A stretch of DNA of 64,000 nt from Coptis chinensis (lineage: Eukaryota; Streptophyta; Magnoliopsida; Ranunculales; Ranunculaceae): NCBI GenBank assembly GCA_015680905.1, contig CM027378.1, forward strand, positions 83,233,501 through 83,297,500, in the 5' to 3' direction. Below, piece by piece: positions 32,959 through 45,235 of the stretch. Within the stretch, counting starts at the first letter, position 1. Each line of letters opens with the position of its first letter. The translations under genes were made by a program, and so were the position numbers. The notes under the pieces were generated by a model. It saw only the letters and a list, made by a program, of their open reading frames with translations. It was not told the origin of the DNA and did not search any database.

Positions 32959-33616
32959 TGTTGGGGTTAATACCGAGACCAATCGATCTCCACTCCACAT
33001 ATAACTTGTAATATGATCAATAACAACTCCAGACTACGATCTAAACTTTCACTACAACCTGCCTAACATGCCCAACTCTCTAAACAACTATCAACAACAA
33101 ATAATAATGCAAGAGAGTAAAACGCATACTACAACACAAGATGTAACGTGGTTTGGCCAATGATGCCTACTTCCACAAGAGCTAATCTTTTTATAAAGTG
33201 GGAATGATGATTACAATCACTCCTTTCAGTCTCTCACCTTACTAGATCACTCCTCTCTCTTTACAGGCTTTTCTTTGCAAAGGTTATCTCTCTCAATCTT
33301 GATTGCTCTCAAAATTGGGTTTCAATTTCATGACTTGTGTTGGCTTGGTCGTCGGCTTAGGTTTTCCAAAACCTTGATTTGTTTTTATACCAAAAACAAA
33401 TTTCGCGATTACTGTAGCAAACTGCGAAAATAGACATTGGCACGGGCGAGCTTTAAGCAAGGCCAATTCGAAAGCATCGCGCTACCAGTGCTGTTCCATT
33501 TTCGGTAACATGAAGGGCGGACGCGTGCTTAGGCCACTCGAGCAGCATCGATCTTCTTCATGCAAACAAAACTTGATTTCTTATTCCTCATTCTCATGTG
33601 AGGGATAACTCCAACA
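32959..33616 (-). repeat. copia B 3' LTR, 658 bp
   Basis: Plus strand TGTTGGGGTTAATACCG ... GGGATAACTCCAACA. Very similar to 50219-50892. Confidence 0.9.
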
Positions 33617-33634
33617 ATCTCCCCCTCCTGAACA
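33617..33634 (-). promoter_or_regulatory. polypurine tract of copia B
   Basis: Minus strand AGGAGGGGGAGAT abuts the LTR start TGTTGG. Confidence 0.85.
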
Positions 33635-34023
33635 GTGAGGAGGGATACCTCCATGCAATTTCCAAATCAACAGGAGGAGTGTGTTACCATTCCGGCGTTA
33701 GCACAGCAAACATCAAACTTACCTTTCGGTAAGACCTTGGTTATCATATCCAACCCGTTCTTGTTGGCATGAATCTTCTCAATGCACAAATGATTGTCTT
33801 TGAGTACTTCTCTAATCCAATGATAACACACGTGTATGTGCTTGGATCTAGAATGAAAACTCGGATTCTTGCTCAAATGGATAACGCTCTGACTGTCACA
33901 TAGAACTACAAACTGTTTCTGCTTTATCCCTAGTTCATCGAAAAACCTCTTCATCCATAGCATCTCTTTGCAACCCTCAGTGCCTACAATATACTTTCGG
34001 CTTTTGTAGTGGAGAGGGCAACT
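33635..34023 (-). pseudogene. copia B RNase H, C-terminal part
   Basis: Reads CKEMLWMKRFFDELGIKQKQ, VLCDSQSVIHLSKNPSFHSR, HIHVCYHWIREVLKDNHLCI and NKNGLDMITKVLPKGKF before a stop. The DSQS and SKHI motifs are typical. The N-terminal half lies at 37743 onward, across element L3. Confidence 0.84.
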
Positions 34024-34484
34024 GTCACACCCCGAATTTTGACAGAATTCGGAAAAAACATTATTTGTTCCCGACTCTTCGATCTCCGAGGTGTTAGGCA
34101 CTCTCAACTTCCAAAAACCCATAAACAGTTTTAAATATGCGGATAATTAAAAACCAATAAAAATTTCAATTAAACAAATGTCCTCTTCATTACAAAAATT
34201 TACAAAAGAAAATACAAATAACTTTGTCTCAACAGAAACTCTATATCACCTCAAAGGAAAACAAAGCCTATCTTGAAATGCGACGCTAACGCAAACCACG
34301 AGCAGCAACCAATCTTCTTCAATACTAAACCTGTCAAGACTTATCAACTGTGTTCATTTAATGAACACACCCGATAAGCAAACATGCAAATCGGGTCAGC
34401 ATTATAAACAATGCTGGTGTGAGTAGCCCTAAAATACAACATATACTTATACTAATATATACACAAACCATACGGCAGTTAGTT

Positions 34485-34655
34485 CCTCCACCGAGGCGCC
34501 TTAACTTTCCACGACTAATACAACATCTTTAAGTTCAATAACTAAGGCAGGTAGTTCCTCCCCTGAGGCGCCTTAACTTCCAACAACTAATACAACATAC
34601 CATACGCATAATAAAAAGCATTTAGTTCCTCCACGAGGCGCCTTAGGTTCTAACT
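34485..34655. repeat. about 70-bp tandem repeat, three units, in L3
   Basis: Each unit holds TAGTTCCTCC(acc)GAGGCGCCTTA. Related text (GAGGAACTAAGGTATTCGCC) occurs in L1 and L2. Confidence 0.75.
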
Positions 34656-34994
34656 AAACTACTAACCAGCCAAACATATACAATCATCTATCTAGAGATA
34701 TATCATTTACCAACATATTACCATAATTATATTAGTTTAGACTTTCTTTGCGTGTCCCTAAAATTCACGTCGTATCTATGTCTTACTTAGTTTCCCTGGC
34801 TACCACAATCGCTACCCAACGCCGAATATGTACATCCACATGCCTCCCCTTATATAATGTATCACTCGTATGCGTAACCACCCCGGGCGGGATCTTTGCG
34901 ACACCGTAAATCCTCACACGGAAGCCATTATATAAGTAATGCCCCTATTCGGCATAAAATATCACGCATCTCGTTCTATTTTGCGAACGGAATA

Positions 34995-35262
34995 ATCAAG
35001 CCACTATTCGGCTACGATTGCCCAACACATGGGTCAATCAACATCTCATATATATACAACATCTTATATATCAACATCTTATATATCAAGCCACTATTAT
35101 TCGCGACGATTGCCCAACACATGGGTCAATCAACATCTCATATATATACAACATCTTATATATCAACATCTTATATATCAAGCCACTATTCGGCTACGAT
35201 TGCCCAACACATGGGTCAATCAACATCTCATATATATACAACATCTTATATATCAAATCGCA
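34995..35262. repeat. 90-92-bp tandem repeat, three units, in L3
   Basis: Units start at 34995, 35085 and 35177 with ATCAAGCCACTATT, followed by GATTGCCCAACACATGGGTC. Units differ at few positions, so the array is young. Confidence 0.88.
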
Positions 35263-35906
35263 CACAGGCGGATCACATGAGTTGTGGTAGTCAGGTTCTA
35301 GGATTTTCGTTACGTAATTTATTCAGGTGTCATACATTTATGACTCATAAACATTCCACTATATCACGTGCAGGTCAATTACCTTATTGCACTAAGCCAC
35401 AATATTTAGAAATATCTCGATTCTATCTAATAACCAATTTCATTCTTTCACGTGCCAATATATTATTGTACTACGCCACAAACCCGTGGGAAAATATCTA
35501 CACATATTATACTACGTCATAGTAGCATCTTACATATAAAATAATAAAGCTTTTATACATCTATGTCTCCAAAACTATTGCATTCAATATATATATCCCA
35601 ACATATTACATAGTGTCACAATATCAACGTCAAATCTTAATTAGATAATGACAACCAAATTTATATCAGCTTCCACAGCATTTCAACATTTGATTTGTCC
35701 ATACAATTTACGACATAAAATGTAGCACAATTAAACAGTCTACAGTCCACAATCAAAGCCCAATATATATATATATATATATATGTTTTACACACTACTC
35801 ACGTCAAATCATAATTAGATAATGACAAACAACGTTATATAATGTTCGACAACATTTTATTATTACAATAGTCCATAAAATCAAATATGAGAAAAACTGA
35901 AAAAAG

Positions 35907-36112
35907 TCAACAGTCAATGGTCAAAGTCAACACATCATGGTCAACATGTCATGGTCAAAGTCAACATGCCATGGTCAAAGGTCAAAGTCAACCATCAATG
36001 GTCAAAGTCAACACGTCATGGTCAACATGTCATGGTCAAAGTCAACATGCCATGGTCAAAGGTCAAAGTCAACCGTCAATGGTCAACGGTCAAAGTCAAA
36101 GTCAAACTATTG
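35907..36112 (-). promoter_or_regulatory. W-box array, about 23 TTGAC cores, in L3
   Basis: About 23 GTCAA motifs (TTGAC on the minus strand) in 205 bp, most extended to TTGACC or TTGACT. They sit in an 81-bp tandem unit (35926-36006, 36007-36087). W-boxes bind WRKY factors; stress control of the element is inference. Confidence 0.65.
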
Positions 36113-37742
36113 TTTCTATGTTCAACAGGTTCATAGTCATAGCCATGGTTCATGGCTAAGGTCAAAGGTGCATGGCTCATGGGCTCATGACCAAGGTAAT
36201 GGTTCGGACCCAACTGGCCAAGCCCAAACCTTAGAACCCAAAAGTCTCAAACCGACTTATTTATTCTACCTGACCCAATTGGGGACATAAGGACCAGCCC
36301 ACCTAAATTAGAAACCGGCCCAAAGAAACTAATTAAACTGGTCCACAAACTAATTGGGTTCGACCCAAGCTAACAGAAAATAAAACTTAGACTGGCCCAA
36401 AACCTTAAATTGAACTGGTCCACAAATTTAAAACAAAACCGGGCCCAACATCAACTGAACTGGCCCATAGGCTAAGCCAAATTAGTCTGGCCCCAAACAA
36501 AACAAGCTAGGGCCCAAGAACTTAAAACAAAACCGGCCCAACAACTAAACAAACTAGAATCGGCCTAAACAAAACCAACCCACTTGGTCTTGACCCAAGC
36601 CCAACCCGAAATTTACTGTTCATCATCTTCTCACCACCAACAGCCACCAAAATCGACCACCACCAAGCTCTAATCGACCACCCACTTTGACCACACGGTT
36701 TCACTCCCCATAACAATCCCTACAACTTTAACAAACACCCATTTCTCAAATCATTCCATCCTAACTTCATCAAATCTAGATCTAAAAACCTTACTGCCGC
36801 CATTAATGGCTTCCACCACCATTCAACAGCCCCCATCCACATTCCAACATACCAACATACATCAACCACCCACCAAAACAAACAAAACAGTTCAAACGAT
36901 TTTAAAAATGCATAAGAACCCAAGTCCCAGTATCACAGTAATGGCAGTAACGCCATTAACGCCTCCCTCAACGCTTCACTGCCCCGACATCAAGCACCAC
37001 ACAACCCAACTTCAACCCATTATCAACAATCATACAAACCACTACAAACGCGGCGGCACTTTCTCCATCGAAGGCGTCGACCGACGGCGTCTTGAGGCTT
37101 GAGCATTTCGTCCAATCACCGACGACCAAACCTCCAAAGACTCACTCAACCCCCTCCCCCGAATCTACAACCCTCATCAAACAATACAACAACCAACAAT
37201 GACAGTCCACACAAAAAGTTTACTGGCGAGTTCTCCGCCGCCTCCATTAATGTCAGCCGAAGCTTCAAGCTTCCAAAGCTTTAACAGTTCAATAAAATTT
37301 CGATATTGAACAAAGTTTATTAAATACGACACGTACGACGTCGAATAAAACAGGATAATGAACAGTATAAAAACAGAAATAGTAGACAGTATACCGACAT
37401 ACGAAAACTACAAATCTGGTGAAATAGCAAAATAGCTACTCACGTTTATGAACAGCTCCTACGAATTCCTCCGAGTCCGAGCCGTCGCGCTCCACCGCTT
37501 GAGCAAAGGAGCTTCAAGCTTTGCCTCCATTTTCATTATTCTATTATCTTAAAAACCCTATTCTCTAGAACAATGTGTTTATATACTTAGGTCCGAAACC
37601 CAAGCCCAACACAGACTCGGGCCCAAAACCAGGCCCACGTATCCCGAGTCCAATCCGACGAATTTTGAAAATAAATAAATTAAATTAAATTAATTAATTA
37701 AATAGATAAAAACGTATTTTAAAATACGGGCGTTACAGCAAC

Positions 37743-38999
37743 ACACTTTTGCAACTTAGAATCCCAAGAAACTGCTCCCCCTGCAAAAGTAACCAGATAA
37801 CCGAATGTGGACTTCATCGAGTCAACATCGCCTGCCATGTCTGCATCAATGTAGCCTTCAAGTAAGGGCTTACTTCAACCAAAACACAAACACGCTTTGG
37901 AAGTGCCCTTGAGATATCTCAATACCCACTTAACACCTTCCTAATGCTCCTTCCCCGGATTTGACAGAAATCGGCTTACAACACCAACGATGAAAGCAAT
38001 ATCCGGTATTGTACACACCATTACATATATTAAGCTGCCCACTGCGGATGCTTAAGGAATCTTTTCCATCTGACTCTGCTCATGCTCACCCTTTGGATAC
38101 ATCACTTTGGTCATGCGAATCGCCACCAAGCGGATTAACCGACCGGCTTCGCTTTTGATCCATGTTGAATCTCTTCAACACCTTCTCAATGTAGCTTTCT
38201 TAAGAAAGCCACAACTTCTCACCCTTTCTGTCACGAGTGATCTGCATCCCAAGTATCTGCTTTGCTTGACCCAAATCCTTCATCTCAAAGGACTTACGAA
38301 AGCCACAACTTCTCACCCTTTCTGTCACGAGTGATCTGCATCCCAAGTATCTGCTTTGCTTGACCCAAATCCTTCATCTCAAAGGACTTACTCAAGTCTT
38401 TCTTCAGCTTGGATATCTTGTTGATGTTCGGGCCAACTATCAACATATCATCCACATACAACAAAAGCACTATGAAATCCCCATCTAAAAATTTCTAAAC
38501 AAACACACAATGATCGAAAGCAGACTTCTTGTATCCATGCTTCACCATAAAGGAATCAAACTTTATATACCACTGCCTCAGTGCCTGCTTCACCATACAA
38601 GCTCTTTATCAGCTTGCATACTAGGTGCTCCTTTCCTTTGACCTCAAACCCCTCTGGCTGGTCCATGTAGACATCTTCTTCAAGGTCTCCATGAATAAAT
38701 GTTATCTTGACATCTAGCTGCTCAACCTCTAGGTTCATACTTGCAGTCATACCCAATTCCACCCGGATAGAAGTCATCTTGACTACAGGAGAGCAAATTT
38801 CATATAAGTCAATACATTTCCTTTGACCAAATCCCTTCACAACAAGGCAAGCTTTTTTCCTTGGGTGTGGATTATTCTCCACATGCTTGACTTTGTAGAT
38901 CCACTTATTCTTGAGAATTTTTTTTCCTTTCGGTTTCTCAACTAACTCATAAGTGTGATTCTTATGCAAAGAATCTATCTCATCATGCATAGCCTTCAA
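37743..38999 (-). pseudogene. copia B RT and RNase H N-terminal part
   Basis: Minus strand: MKAMHDEIDSLHKNHTYELV, KILKNKWIYKVKHVENNPHP, LEVEQLDVKITFIHGDLEED, VYMDQPEGFEVKGKEHLVCK, then (new frame) LLLYVDDMLIVGPNINK with intact YVDD (38449-38460). A perfect 94-bp tandem duplication (38204-38297, 38298-38391) shifts the frame. RNase H is cut by L3 at 37737. Inactive. Confidence 0.85.
38204..38391. repeat. 94-bp tandem duplication in copia B RT
   Basis: GAAAGCCACAACTTCTCACC to GACTTAC occurs twice head to tail without a mismatch that I can see. Element A has one copy. 94 is not a multiple of three. Confidence 0.92.
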
Positions 39000-40330
39000 C
39001 CACTACTCTTTGTCTGTACCTTCAACTGCCTCTTGATAGTACATAGGTTTTCTACCATCCGATAGTAGAACATAGGTATGTGGTGGATACCTGGTTGAAG
39101 CTTGTCTCTATCTTTCTGACCTCCTTACCCCATCTGCTTGCTCAGGTGGTGGTTCATGCACTTCATCTGCATCTTCTATATCAATAAGTTTTATCCCATC
39201 ATGAGCAATAGGATCATCATCATGAGCTTCAAACCCATGGTTTTTTGCATTCTCAATGCCTTCTGCACGTTCCACAGTAAGAACTTCTGGTTCTGAATCA
39301 ACAAGATCATTAATGAAGCTTGTAGCTTCTCACCCTCCTCGAAATCTGCTATGGTTTGATCTTCCAGTAATATCACATCTCGACTTCGGATTACCTTCTT
39401 GTTAATCGGATCATAGAGTTTGTAGCCAAACTTCCCATCCCCATAACCAAGAAAAATGCACTGTTTGGCTTTGTCATCAAGCTTGGATCTCTCATCCTTC
39501 GGAATATGCACAAATACCCTGCACCCAAATACCCTCAAATATCCATAATCAACAGCTCTGCATGACCATACTCTCTCTGGATAATCACTATTCAGAGGCT
39601 TCGACGGCAATAGGTTGATCATATGTACGGCTGTGCGCATTGCTTCTACCCAGTAGCTTCTAAGTAACTTAGAGTGAGACAGCATGCATCTCATCCTCTC
39701 TATAATTGTACGATTCATCCTCTCGGCTATACCATTTTGCTGCGGAGTTTTGGGAATGGTTTGTTCATGACGAATCCCATGACTCTCGCAATACTCTTCC
39801 AACGGCCCCATGTACTCACCCCTATTATCTGAGCGAATACACTCCAAAGGCTTCCATGTCTCTCTTTCCACCATGCTATGAAAATTCTTAAACACGCCAA
39901 GTACTTCATCCTTGGTCTTCAGACTATATGCCCATACCTTTCTCGACGCATCATCAATGAAGGTCACGGAGTATAAAGCTCCCCCGTGGGACTTTACTTT
40001 TATAGGACCACATAAATCTATGTGCACTAGTTCAAGGACATTGTCCTTTCTGTGAGACGGGAATCTTTGGAAAGACACCATATGTTACTTTCCTACCAAA
40101 CAGTGAGTACATATATTTAAATGTGTACCTTAATTTGATATATGGCAAGGCCTTTTGCTTGTCAAGAACTTCCATGCCTTTTTCACCCATATGACATAGT
40201 CTCTTATGCCATAGCTCGGAGGAAGCTTCTTCTTCTGCCGCATTTACTTCTACTTTATACAAACTAGCATGTGTCTTGTAAAGAGAGCAAGTTTTCTTCC
40301 CTTTGGCTACTACAATGGAACCTCTACTCA
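39000..40330 (-). pseudogene. copia B integrase
   Basis: Pre-integrase zinc part ELWHKRLCHMGEKGMEVLD; core LVHIDLCGPIKVKSHGGALY, ECIRSDNRGEYMGPLEEYC, TPQQNGIAERMNRTIIERM; C-terminus VFVHIPKDERSKLDDKAKQC and FLGYGDGKFGYKLYDPIN. The D, D, E residues are visible. Frames shift between zinc part and core near 40030-40080, and again after 39330. Confidence 0.85.
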
Positions 40331-41530
40331 GTTTCTATACCCCGTTACCAAACGAGTTTAGAAAGCCATCATCATCGAACTTTTCAGCGAAAATTAGACT
40401 TAGCCGAATGTCAGGGACATGTCTTACATCCTTGAGTGTCAAGGTGTAGCCGACATTGGTTTCTACATGAACATCCCCAATGCCTGCAATCTTCGAGACT
40501 CCACTGTTGCCCATCTTCACTTCACCATATTCACCACAGCTGTATGTAGTAAAGAATCCCCTGTGCGGTGTGCCGTGATAAGATGCTCATGTATCTATCA
40601 CCCACTATGTATCCTGGCATGAGGTACTAAGACAGCACTCGATCACCACAATCTGACACAATTCCCACTAGACCATCATTGACTAGTGTGGTAGTATCTC
40701 TGCCTGAGTTTCTGTTCCTCTTTACCATGTCTTCATGTACACAGTTATTCTTCTCATCCCTCTGTAGTGTTCTGCACTCATACCTGAAGTGACCCTTGGT
40801 GGCACAGTAGTAACATCGCCTATTTGCCTTAGGAGTTCTAGCTTCACCCATAGATTTGCTTCTGTCATCACCTCTAGAATGAGATAGTTTTCTGCTCCTT
40901 CCTTTCCCCCGTTTCTCTGTGACAAGGATCTCTGAGTGAGAGGAGTTGTTTCTTGAACTCCTTCTAGTCTCCTTATTCAACAAAGACGCAGTAGCCATCT
41001 CCATGGAAATGATTCCATCCTTAGCTGATCCGTGTAGAGAAACTGTTAACGTCTCTCAACTTTCGAGTAGAAAGTTTAATAGAAACAAAGCCTCAACTTC
41101 GTCTCCTATATTAATCTTCATCAAATGCATCTAATTGTTGGTATTCTGTACTTCATTAAGATACTCAGAGATTGAAGAACCTTCTTGGTACTTCGTGTTG
41201 GCAAACTTCTTAACGAGCAGCTCTTTGTTTCCGCCCGACTTCCTATCATAGAAGTCTTTGAGTTTCTTCCACAAGCCAAAAGTTGTAGTCTCTTGGGATA
41301 CATGGTGAAAGACACTGTCGTCAATCCACTGTCGAATATACCCAATTGCTTTTCTGTCAAGCTTGTTCCATTCAGCTGCAGCAATCAATTCCGGTTTTTC
41401 TCCTCCATTTTCAATAGGTTGTGCCAAGTCCTTGCAATATAGCAAGTTTTCTATCTTGGTTTTCCAAATAGTGTAGTTCTTTCTATTCAGACTAGTCATG
41501 CAAGTGTTCATAGAATGGTCCATCTCTACA
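40331..41530 (-). pseudogene. copia B Gag, zinc knuckle and protease
   Basis: Gag starts at 41523 (MDHSMNTCMTSLNRKNYTIW) and runs through FGLWKKLKDFYDRKSGGNKE. A second frame gives MATASLLNKETRRSSRNNSS and the knuckle CYYCATKGHFRYEC. The protease reads WVIDT-stop-ASYH, a nonsense codon within the D-T-G-A motif, then KMGNSGVSKIAGIGDVHVET. Three breaks in all. Confidence 0.84.
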
Positions 41531-41612
41531 TGTTATTTTCAACTCAAACCTCCTTTCAGGAATTTGATCAAACACCTTCTCGGCTAGATTTGGATAACAC
41601 CCTGCTAGGTTA
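41531..41612 (-). other. copia B leader, left part, next to CACTA insertion
   Basis: Leader sequence between gag ATG and primer site; split by CACTA element 2 at a TTA target. The other part is 50194-50218. Confidence 0.75.
41610..41612. repeat. CACTA 2 target duplication TTA, left
   Basis: TTA here and at 50191-50193 flank the element exactly. Confidence 0.85.
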
Positions 41613-41905
41613 CACTACACCAAAACAGCTTTTTTGTGACGCCAAAATGGCGTCACAAATAATTTTAGTGATACCATTTTGACGTCACAAATATGGTGTC
41701 ACAATCTGGCGTCAATTATTTTTGTGACGCCATTTTGACGTCACTAATTTGTGACATCAAAATGGTGTCACAAAATTTTGTGACGCCAAAATAGCGTTAC
41801 AAAATATAGTGACGCCAAAATGGCGTCACAAATATTTGGAACGTCAAAATGGTGTCACAAATTTTGTGACATCGTTTTGGCGTCACAAAATATATTTTAG
41901 GAAAA
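41613..41905. repeat. CACTA 2 left subterminal repeats
   Basis: About a dozen variants of TGACGCCAAAATGGCGTCA, itself palindromic, at spacings of 20-30 bases. Some read TGACGTCA, a bZIP-type core. Confidence 0.82.
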
Positions 41906-43430
41906 AAAAAATTATTGGTTGTTATACATCCACCTTACAGTCTTGCACCCTGTAAAAGAACTCATTTAAAACACCGTCCACTCTATAGAATACAAAATTA
42001 CACCATCAATCCCTTTCAAGAATATATAGTATTCATTCCATTCATTTCAAAATTATGAAGTCACTTGCAGAATAAATACTTATATTTTCCAAGCGAAAGT
42101 ACTATGCTACATTACATTGTGTTTACAACTAGCTACATAAAAAGAAAGTCTTATTAGAAAGTGTCCAAGTTGTTGCAATATAAACCATCTCCATTCTTCA
42201 AGGTGAGACAAACCAATGCCACATGTTTTGCCTATTTCATTTAACAGAGTTTAGATAGACTGATCTATTTAAATTATAACAAGAGATAGTTTAGTTCCAA
42301 CATATTTTTACACTAAAGATAGTTAGAACATACTAAACATAAAACTTCTAGGTTTGAAAACGCAACAAAAACCGGTGTCGAAGGCAATGTCATAACGTTT
42401 CACAATTTATTTATACTGGTGAATGCATTGAAGTATTGGTAAGCACAATAAACCACAAGTTACACGAGAAAAAGAAACAAAGATTTTTCAAACCTGAACT
42501 TAAAATATATAAAATAATCCACCCCTTATCTCCACATCTTCATGGCCTTGCACATTAACTCTGTAGTTCCCCATCCTTAGAGTCTCAATTATCACCTATG
42601 AAGTAAACATACATATATAACATTAGTAGGACAAAAACTTATCGACTTTAAGAAACCCATATTATGAGAATTTGTACACATGCGCACCATCTAGACATTA
42701 ACATAGATGTTGCGTATAATTAGCCAAGATACTTTGCTTTTAATATGGGTATGAGGCATAAATTTTCAGGTTTAATCATAATAACACACAAGCAACTGTG
42801 TTTTTAGTTAAATAACACAAGCTCGACTGTGTTTTAGTGAAGTAAGAGTTCATCTAATCTTATATCTTGTGCAAATGGCAAAGACACATAAGTAGTCAGT
42901 CCAGCGCAAAGGTTCTACCTATTCGATCTTAACACTTTTTAAGTTCATATATAACAAACTCGGGTTCTTGACAATCAATTGTAATGACTATAAATACCAT
43001 TCAAAGCTATAAGCATTACTAAAAGAAAATCATAAGATGATGAGTAAAATAAACTCACCTTCATCTCAAGGTCCTTCAATGCTAATACATATAGCTTGAG
43101 TGAAAGGAATATAAACCAAACTGCTCATCAGCAAATTCAAACCTTCATCTTCACAACAAATTGTTACTATTAAACCGTAATTTAAGTTAATAGTACTGAT
43201 TGTTTCAAAGAATTATCAATTGAACGAAAAAGTTTCTTATTCAGATGTCAAGTAATTCAACATGCTCAAAAAAATAACTCAATGATCAGATGGCAATATA
43301 TTCAAAAGTGCAACATATCATATATCAGACGTCAGGCTCGAGTCCCATTTGCCTAACAAAAAGAGTAATGACTAAAAAAGACAACAATAAAAGTTTTTTT
43401 CAACCATTACCACAAAGGAACAATGAGATA
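41906..43430. other. CACTA 2 interior, no gene recognised
   Basis: AT-rich, no recognisable exon or repeat. Confidence 0.45.
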
Positions 43431-44020
43431 CTTTTTGGGATGTCTAGAAGCACCTTTGTGAATTACACTTACAAGAAGTTATGCTCGCTTGGGCTTTCAC
43501 ACCTGTCTTTCCTTTCGCTTTGGACGAGGATTCTTTCCATCCAGCCACCTAGGCGAGGAAGCCTATCCAGCCTCAAATTCGTCTCATAAGTCTAAGACTA
43601 TAGAACTTACTTGATACCTAGATATCTAGCTACTAGGAACAGCCTAGCTAGTCAGATTCAAAGGAAAGAGCAGATAAAACAACATATAAGTAGAAACGGA
43701 AACCTATTATACTAGATATGCATTGCTGCTCTTGGAGTCTAAGACTTCTAACTCTTTTGCCTCATTGGACTCAAGGACATATCAAATATTAACTCAATGA
43801 TCGGGGCCACATAGTGCGAAACGCACTTTGGTGAACCTTATAGCCTTCCCTTCCGTTCGTCATCGACTTAGAAAGAATCCCCTCCTAGGATTCAAAGAAA
43901 ACTAGAGCAACGATTTTAACTCGGCAAAGAAAAAGGTTTTTGTTCATTCCAGGCACAAGAACTGGACTCAATTCGAGTTTAGCTACAATGCATACTAGCT
44001 AAGCTAACTAAAAGAGCAGT
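43431..44020. other. GC-richer block of foreign look, possible organellar DNA
   Basis: Sequence such as GGACGAGGATTCTTTCCATC and CCTAGGCGAGGAAGCC differs in base composition from its surroundings and resembles plant mitochondrial intergenic DNA in style. No mitochondrial gene is recognised, so this is a guess. Confidence 0.25.
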
Positions 44021-44113
44021 TACCGAATGCTAGAATAATAACATTTGTATGCAAAGTGGGTAAATTCCATCATCGAGAGCATTAAAAAGAGGGAAAGACA
44101 AGCCCAAACTTTA

Positions 44114-44135
44114 GTGTGTGTGTGTGTGTGTGTGT
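44114..44135. repeat. (GT)11 microsatellite
   Basis: Uninterrupted GT repeat. Confidence 0.9.
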
Positions 44136-44198
44136 TTAATAGTTTGTAGCAGAAACTGTATTTAATAAAAAACAACATATGAAAATAGGTAAATAACA

Positions 44199-45020
44199 TC
44201 ATATGAATGTTCCTCGTACTTTGTCATACACTGCCCAGTTTATCTCATATGAGAACAGCTCCTCCTTTGTCTTAGGAATCATGTCAATCAATTGCTTTGC
44301 ATCCAAAAGTTTTTTGTTATCTTGTGTCTTAACACGTTCACTCTCCCTGTCACGGTCAGTTATATTCTCCTTGTAGTCATCCGTCGGACGATGTCTGGCC
44401 TCATCATTGTGATCCCACTCATGCTGGCTCGACCTGTCACCAGCTTGTCTACTTCTATCCCTTTCAGCTTCATTTCGTTCTTTTGGGTTAACATTTGAAA
44501 TGCGCTTGGCATACTCCGCTGCCGCAGCCAAATTAGGTGGTGGTGTCCTAGAACTGGGAGTTTGGACATCTTGCAGTTCCTCCGTTGAGTAATCAATAGG
44601 AACCAAGGGCCTCATTTTCTTGTCTTTATCCCCATCATCTTCATTTTCTTCATGGAATATAGAAGGTACAGCCGTTCGTTTACCTGAACCCACCAGACCA
44701 AATCCCAGTTTCTTAGTAGGAGGCTAGGAGCATTACTACTCTGCCTAGTATATGGTAAAGGAACTGGCAAGACAGTTGAATCATCCCCAACGCTATTTTT
44801 CATTATCACATCATCTGTGAAAAGTAAAGTTGAGATTATAAAACAGATAAGAAAAACAAAAGAGCAAGGAACATAGAGCAAATAAAATAATTAAGGTACA
44901 GTAAACTAACTTGAATGATTCGTAACTCGAAAGACGCTCTCATAAGACTGTTCAACAACAACACTGGATCTAAAATCAGCAATAGCTTCTTCTAGCAATG
45001 CTGATTTTTCATTTCCGTTA
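44199..45020 (-). pseudogene. RBM25-like splicing factor fragment, captured by CACTA 2
   Basis: Minus strand: possible exon at about 44920-45010 (SALLEEAIADFRSSVVVEQS), then about 44740-44820 (SDDVIMKNSVGDDSTVLPVP), then PPTKKLGFGLVGSGKRTAVP, RPLVPIDYSTEELQ, PPPNLAAAAEYAKRISNVNP, an Arg/Asp/Glu-rich stretch, and KQLIDMIPKTKEELFSYEIN followed by WAVYDK. The last parts are the linker and the start of the PWI domain of RBM25 proteins. The PWI domain is cut after WAVYDK. A frame break occurs just before PPTKKLG. The family acts in splicing; this piece lacks the RRM. Confidence 0.82.
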
Positions 45021-45235
45021 CACTGTTCTACACACATTTACTACAACATATTATACATATTCCACTCCCTTCTCAAAGTTTGACAGGTTATCAATTGGAA
45101 CTCATGCATGACATAACAAAGAAAAATCAGAACAAAACTATGAAAGACCAACAATACAGTTGAAATAAAAGTCCCCCTACTTATTCAAATAAATGAGTCA
45201 AGCCAAACTACGATTCTTGGAGACTGAATGAGAGA

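Larger units (their letters stand above)
34024..37737 (-). mobile_element. LTR-like element L, copy L3 (3.7 kb)
   Basis: Ends TGTCACACCCCGAATTTT and ATACGGGCGTTACA. Flanks GCAAAC (left) and GCAAC (right) fit a 5-bp target duplication, and the undisturbed target is seen in element A at about 16848. Orientation is opposite to L2. It contains three kinds of tandem repeat (near 34490, 34995 and 35926), a dense W-box array and many GGCCCA motifs. No gene; the ORFs here are products of repeats. A long solo LTR or noncoding LTR element is most likely. Confidence 0.72.

Noticed and set aside
34995-35262. Possible CRISPR-like array
   Set aside because: Units are tandem without unique spacers, and the genome is eukaryotic.
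34896-35522. 208-codon ORF with repeated peptide
   Set aside because: It runs through the 90-bp tandem array and AT-rich DNA of L3; the peptide repeat comes from the DNA repeat, and other frames are open too.
35887-36290. Three overlapping ORFs with WSKSTCHGQ-type repeats
   Set aside because: The 81-bp unit is a multiple of three and lacks stops in several frames; no domain and no coding signal beyond the repeat.
44199-44693. Intact RBM25 gene
   Set aside because: The PWI domain is cut after its first residues, the RRM is missing and a frame break lies upstream.
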